A stretch of 7,261 bases of DNA from NCBI GenBank assembly GCA_021641325.1, contig JAJXPD010000103.1, positions 1-7,261 on the forward strand, read 5' to 3'. Positions 5,216-7,261 of this stretch are shown in pieces. This DNA is from Opitutales bacterium (GTDB lineage Bacteria > Verrucomicrobiota > Verrucomicrobiia > Opitutales > Intestinicryptomonadaceae). A program made the translations under genes and the position numbers. Numbering within the stretch: the first letter of the stretch is position 1; the number at the start of each line of letters is the position of its first letter. A model generated the notes under the pieces. That model had not been told where the DNA came from. It worked only from the letters and a program-made list of their open reading frames with translations, and did no database searches.

Positions 5216-6473
5216 CGAAATCATCTCCCTCGACGCCCGCCGCGTCTGGCACCCCTACGCGAGCACAAAGAATCCCCCGCGCCCCTATGTGGTGGAATCG
5301 GCGGAGGGCGCGGAACTCAAGCTTGCCGACGGGCGGAAAGTTGTAGACGGAATGTCGTCGTGGTGGGCTGTCGCCTACGGATACCGCAACCCGAAAATCG
5401 ACGCGGCGGTAAGGGCGCAGATTTCGAAAATGAGCCATGTGATGTTCGGCGGGCTTACGCACGGGGGCGCGGTGAAGCTTGCCGCAACGCTCTCCGACAT
5501 GACGGGGCTTGGGCGCGTGTTCTTCTGCGATTCGGGTTCGGTTTCGGTTGAGGTCGCAATGAAAATGGCTCTCCAATTTTGGCGGGCGAAGGGCGACTCG
5601 AAGAAAACAAAATTCGCGACCGCCCGCGGCGGATATCACGGCGACACTTGGCACGCGATGTCCGTCTGCGACCCCGTCAACGGCATGCACTCGCTGTTTT
5701 CGGGGGGGCTGCCGATAAACTTTTTTGCGCAGCGTCCAGAGTCGCGCTTCGACGGCGAATGGGACGCGTCCGACGCCGAAGCCGTGCGCGGGCTTTTCGA
5801 GTCCCACGCGGGCGAAATTGCGGCGTTCATAATAGAGCCGATAGTGCAGGGCGCGGGCGGCATGCGCTTCTACCACCCGCAGTATCTGCGCGAAATTCGC
5901 AAACTTTGCGACGAATTTTCGGTGCTGCTGATTCTCGACGAAATCGCGACGGGCTTCGGGCGTTCTGGCAAAATGTTCGCCAACGAATGGGCCGGCGTTC
6001 GCCCCGACATCATGTGTCTTGGCAAGGCTCTCACGGGCGGATACCTGAGCTTCGCCGCAACCCTCGCCGACGATTCGATAGCCGACATAATTTCGGGTTT
6101 CGGCGTGGGAACATTCATGCATGGGCCGACTTTCATGGCAAACCCGCTCGCGTGCGCGGCGGCGAACGCGGCGGTCGAAATTGCGCGGACGGGCGGAATT
6201 TTGGAGCGCGTGGCTGAAATCGAAAAGACTTTGAAGCGCGGACTCCTGCCGCTTGCGGAGCGGAAATCCGTCGCCGACGCCCGCGTTCTCGGCGCGATAG
6301 GCGTGCTCGAAATGCGCGAGCCTATCGACGTTCCCGCCGTTCAGGAAAAACTCGTCGCCCGCGGCGTGTGGCTGCGCCCGTTCGGCAGACTTTTATACAC
6401 AATGCCGCCGTATGTAGCTTCCGATTCGCAGTTGGAGGCGATTGTCGGCGCGATGTCGGAGGTCGCGGAATAG
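5205..6473 (+). CDS. bioA: Adenosylmethionine-8-amino-7-oxononanoate aminotransferase (BioA)
   Basis: This 422-residue PLP enzyme is a class III aminotransferase that converts KAPA to DAPA, with S-adenosylmethionine as the usual amino donor. It begins with the family's VWHPYAS (14-20) and DGMSSWWAVAYGY (48-60). Further on are CDSGSVSVEVAMKMALQFW (108-126), RGGYHGDTWHAMSVCDP (141-157) with Tyr144, LILDEIATGFGR (242-253) with Asp245, CLGKALTGGY (271-280) with Lys274 as the PLP Schiff base, HGPTFMANPLAC (306-317) with Thr309, and WLRPFGRLLYTMPPY (389-403) with Arg391. These numbers coincide with E. coli BioA Tyr144, Asp245, Lys274, Thr309 and Arg391, so the sequence is very conventional. The start lies inside the end of bioB (11-nt overlap) with only a weak CAGG upstream, so translation is probably coupled. 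Two homopolymers, G7 at 5702-5708 and T6 at 5721-5726, lie in the frame without breaking it. Confidence 0.97.
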   Translation: MNIDEIISLDARRVWHPYASTKNPPRPYVVESAEGAELKLADGRKVVDGMSSWWAVAYGYRNPKIDAAVRAQISKMSHVMFGGLTHGGAVKLAATLSDMTGLGRVFFCDSGSVSVEVAMKMALQFWRAKGDSKKTKFATARGGYHGDTWHAMSVCDPVNGMHSLFSGGLPINFFAQRPESRFDGEWDASDAEAVRGLFESHAGEIAAFIIEPIVQGAGGMRFYHPQYLREIRKLCDEFSVLLILDEIATGFGRSGKMFANEWAGVRPDIMCLGKALTGGYLSFAATLADDSIADIISGFGVGTFMHGPTFMANPLACAAANAAVEIARTGGILERVAEIEKTLKRGLLPLAERKSVADARVLGAIGVLEMREPIDVPAVQEKLVARGVWLRPFGRLLYTMPPYVASDSQLEAIVGAMSEVAE

Positions 6474-6511
6474 GGCAATGTTTGCGGGCAAACGAAAGGC
6501 TTTGGGGTAAG

Positions 6512-7261
6512 ATGTTCGGCTTTGAAGACAGGCTCGAATCAATCTCGCGCTCGGGCGCGTACCGCAGGGTGCGCCGCGCGGACGTCTCTGGCGCGCGCAT
6601 CGAGGAGGACGGGCGGCGGCTCGTTGATTTTTCGAGCAACGACTACCTCGGAATTTCGGGGCGGATTGACTGGCAGCGCGAGTTTTTGAAGGGGCTTTCG
6701 GGTTCGGAAAAATACCTGATGGGCTCGCTGTCGTCGCGCCTGTTGGGCTGCAATTCGTCGGCGTTCGACGACTTCGAAAAAACCGTTTCCGACGAATATT
6801 CGCGGGCGTGGAACGCGGAGAAATCGTGCCTGCTCTTCAACTGCGGCTACCACGCAAATTCGGGGATAATCCCCGCGCTCGCCACCTCGCGCGACCTCGT
6901 TCTTGCCGACAAACTTTCGCACGCAAGCCTCATCGACGCCCTCAAACTCACCGACGCAAAATGGCTGCGCTTCCCGCACAACGACCTCGACAGGCTCGAG
7001 GAAATACTGCGCCGCCGCCGCGCGGAATTCGAGAACGTCTACATCGTAACCGAATCGGTTTTCAGCATGGACGGCGACTTCTGCGACCTGCGCAGGCTCT
7101 CGGAAATCAGGCGCGAGTTCGGCGCGTTTTTGTATGTAGACGAAGCCCACGCCTTCGGGCTTTACGGCGCGGGCGGCTTGGGCAGGTCGGTCGGCTTCGA
7201 CGTCGATTTGGCGATGTGCACGCTCGGCAAGGCGGCGGCGTCGGAAGGGGCGTTTGTGCTG
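6512..7261 (+). CDS. bioF: 8-amino-7-oxononanoate synthase (BioF), 3' end outside the window
   Basis: The first 250 codons are present; the gene runs off the window. The product is a PLP-dependent alpha-oxoamine synthase that condenses pimeloyl-ACP (or pimeloyl-CoA) with alanine to give KAPA. Motifs are DFSSNDYLGISG (39-50), GSLSSRLLGCN (71-81), NCGYHANSG (110-118), ADKLSHASLIDA (132-143) with His137 stacking on PLP, ESVFSMDGD (181-189), YVDEAHAFGLYGAGGLG (208-224) with Asp210 and His213, and TLGKAAASEGAFVL (237-250) with Lys240 as the probable Schiff-base lysine. The last stretch has AAASEG where E. coli-like enzymes have a more glycine-rich sequence. Start ATG 6512 has GGGG (6504-6507) 4 nt upstream and lies 38 nt after the bioA stop. 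It could be another member of the family (KBL, ALAS), but position after bioB-bioA settles BioF. A bioD or bioC gene would be expected beyond the window. Confidence 0.95.
   Translation, partial: MFGFEDRLESISRSGAYRRVRRADVSGARIEEDGRRLVDFSSNDYLGISGRIDWQREFLKGLSGSEKYLMGSLSSRLLGCNSSAFDDFEKTVSDEYSRAWNAEKSCLLFNCGYHANSGIIPALATSRDLVLADKLSHASLIDALKLTDAKWLRFPHNDLDRLEEILRRRRAEFENVYIVTESVFSMDGDFCDLRRLSEIRREFGAFLYVDEAHAFGLYGAGGLGRSVGFDVDLAMCTLGKAAASEGAFVL

Noticed and set aside
5181..6122. 313-codon open frame on the minus strand opposite bioA
   Set aside because: It lies almost wholly within the unmistakable bioA and has low-complexity composition, so it is a shadow.

Overview
The window is a G+C-rich, gene-dense stretch of a Gram-negative-type bacterial chromosome. 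An MCE/Mla-type lipid-transport operon with an associated lipoprotein implies an outer membrane, and diaminopimelate epimerase implies DAP-type peptidoglycan. The bL33 sequence and the GLSLGE active-site motif of FabD suggest the Planctomycetes-Verrucomicrobia-Chlamydiae superphylum, probably a Verrucomicrobiota/Opitutae-like lineage. The unusual biotin synthase resembles the kind described from obligate anaerobes. The taxonomic call comes from remembered family patterns and was not checked by a search.

Layout. (1) Positions 1-2715, plus strand: the end of an ABC ATPase (MlaF-like), an MlaD/PqiB-type MCE protein, a PqiC-type auxiliary lipoprotein and fabD. The first three genes overlap (4 nt, then 8 nt) and fabD starts one base after the lipoprotein stop, so all four look like one transcription unit. 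It ends at a strong intrinsic terminator at 2742-2770. (2) Positions 2771-4160, minus strand: dapF with its own terminator, then rpmG (bL33, 57 aa) with its own putative promoter and terminator. rpmG converges on fabD. (3) Positions 4268-7261, plus strand: a biotin operon, bioB-bioA-bioF, divergent from dapF across a 107-nt intergenic region with candidate back-to-back promoters. bioF is cut by the window end.

How the genes work together. The first operon would move phospholipids between the membranes, and it carries the enzyme that loads malonyl groups onto ACP for fatty-acid synthesis. The biotin operon covers three of the four late steps: BioF makes KAPA, BioA makes DAPA, and BioB inserts sulfur into dethiobiotin. 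BioD is not in the window. Biotin feeds acetyl-CoA carboxylase, which makes the malonyl-CoA used by FabD, so both flanks bear on lipid synthesis. DapF supplies meso-DAP for the cell wall and lysine.

No wholly new system is apparent. The two observations most worth following are enzyme variants. The DapF homologue has serine at both positions where the family has its catalytic cysteines. BioB has serine in place of one cysteine ligand of the classical [2Fe-2S] cluster, together with an extra upstream cysteine. No tRNA, rRNA, CRISPR array, insertion sequence or phage gene was seen.
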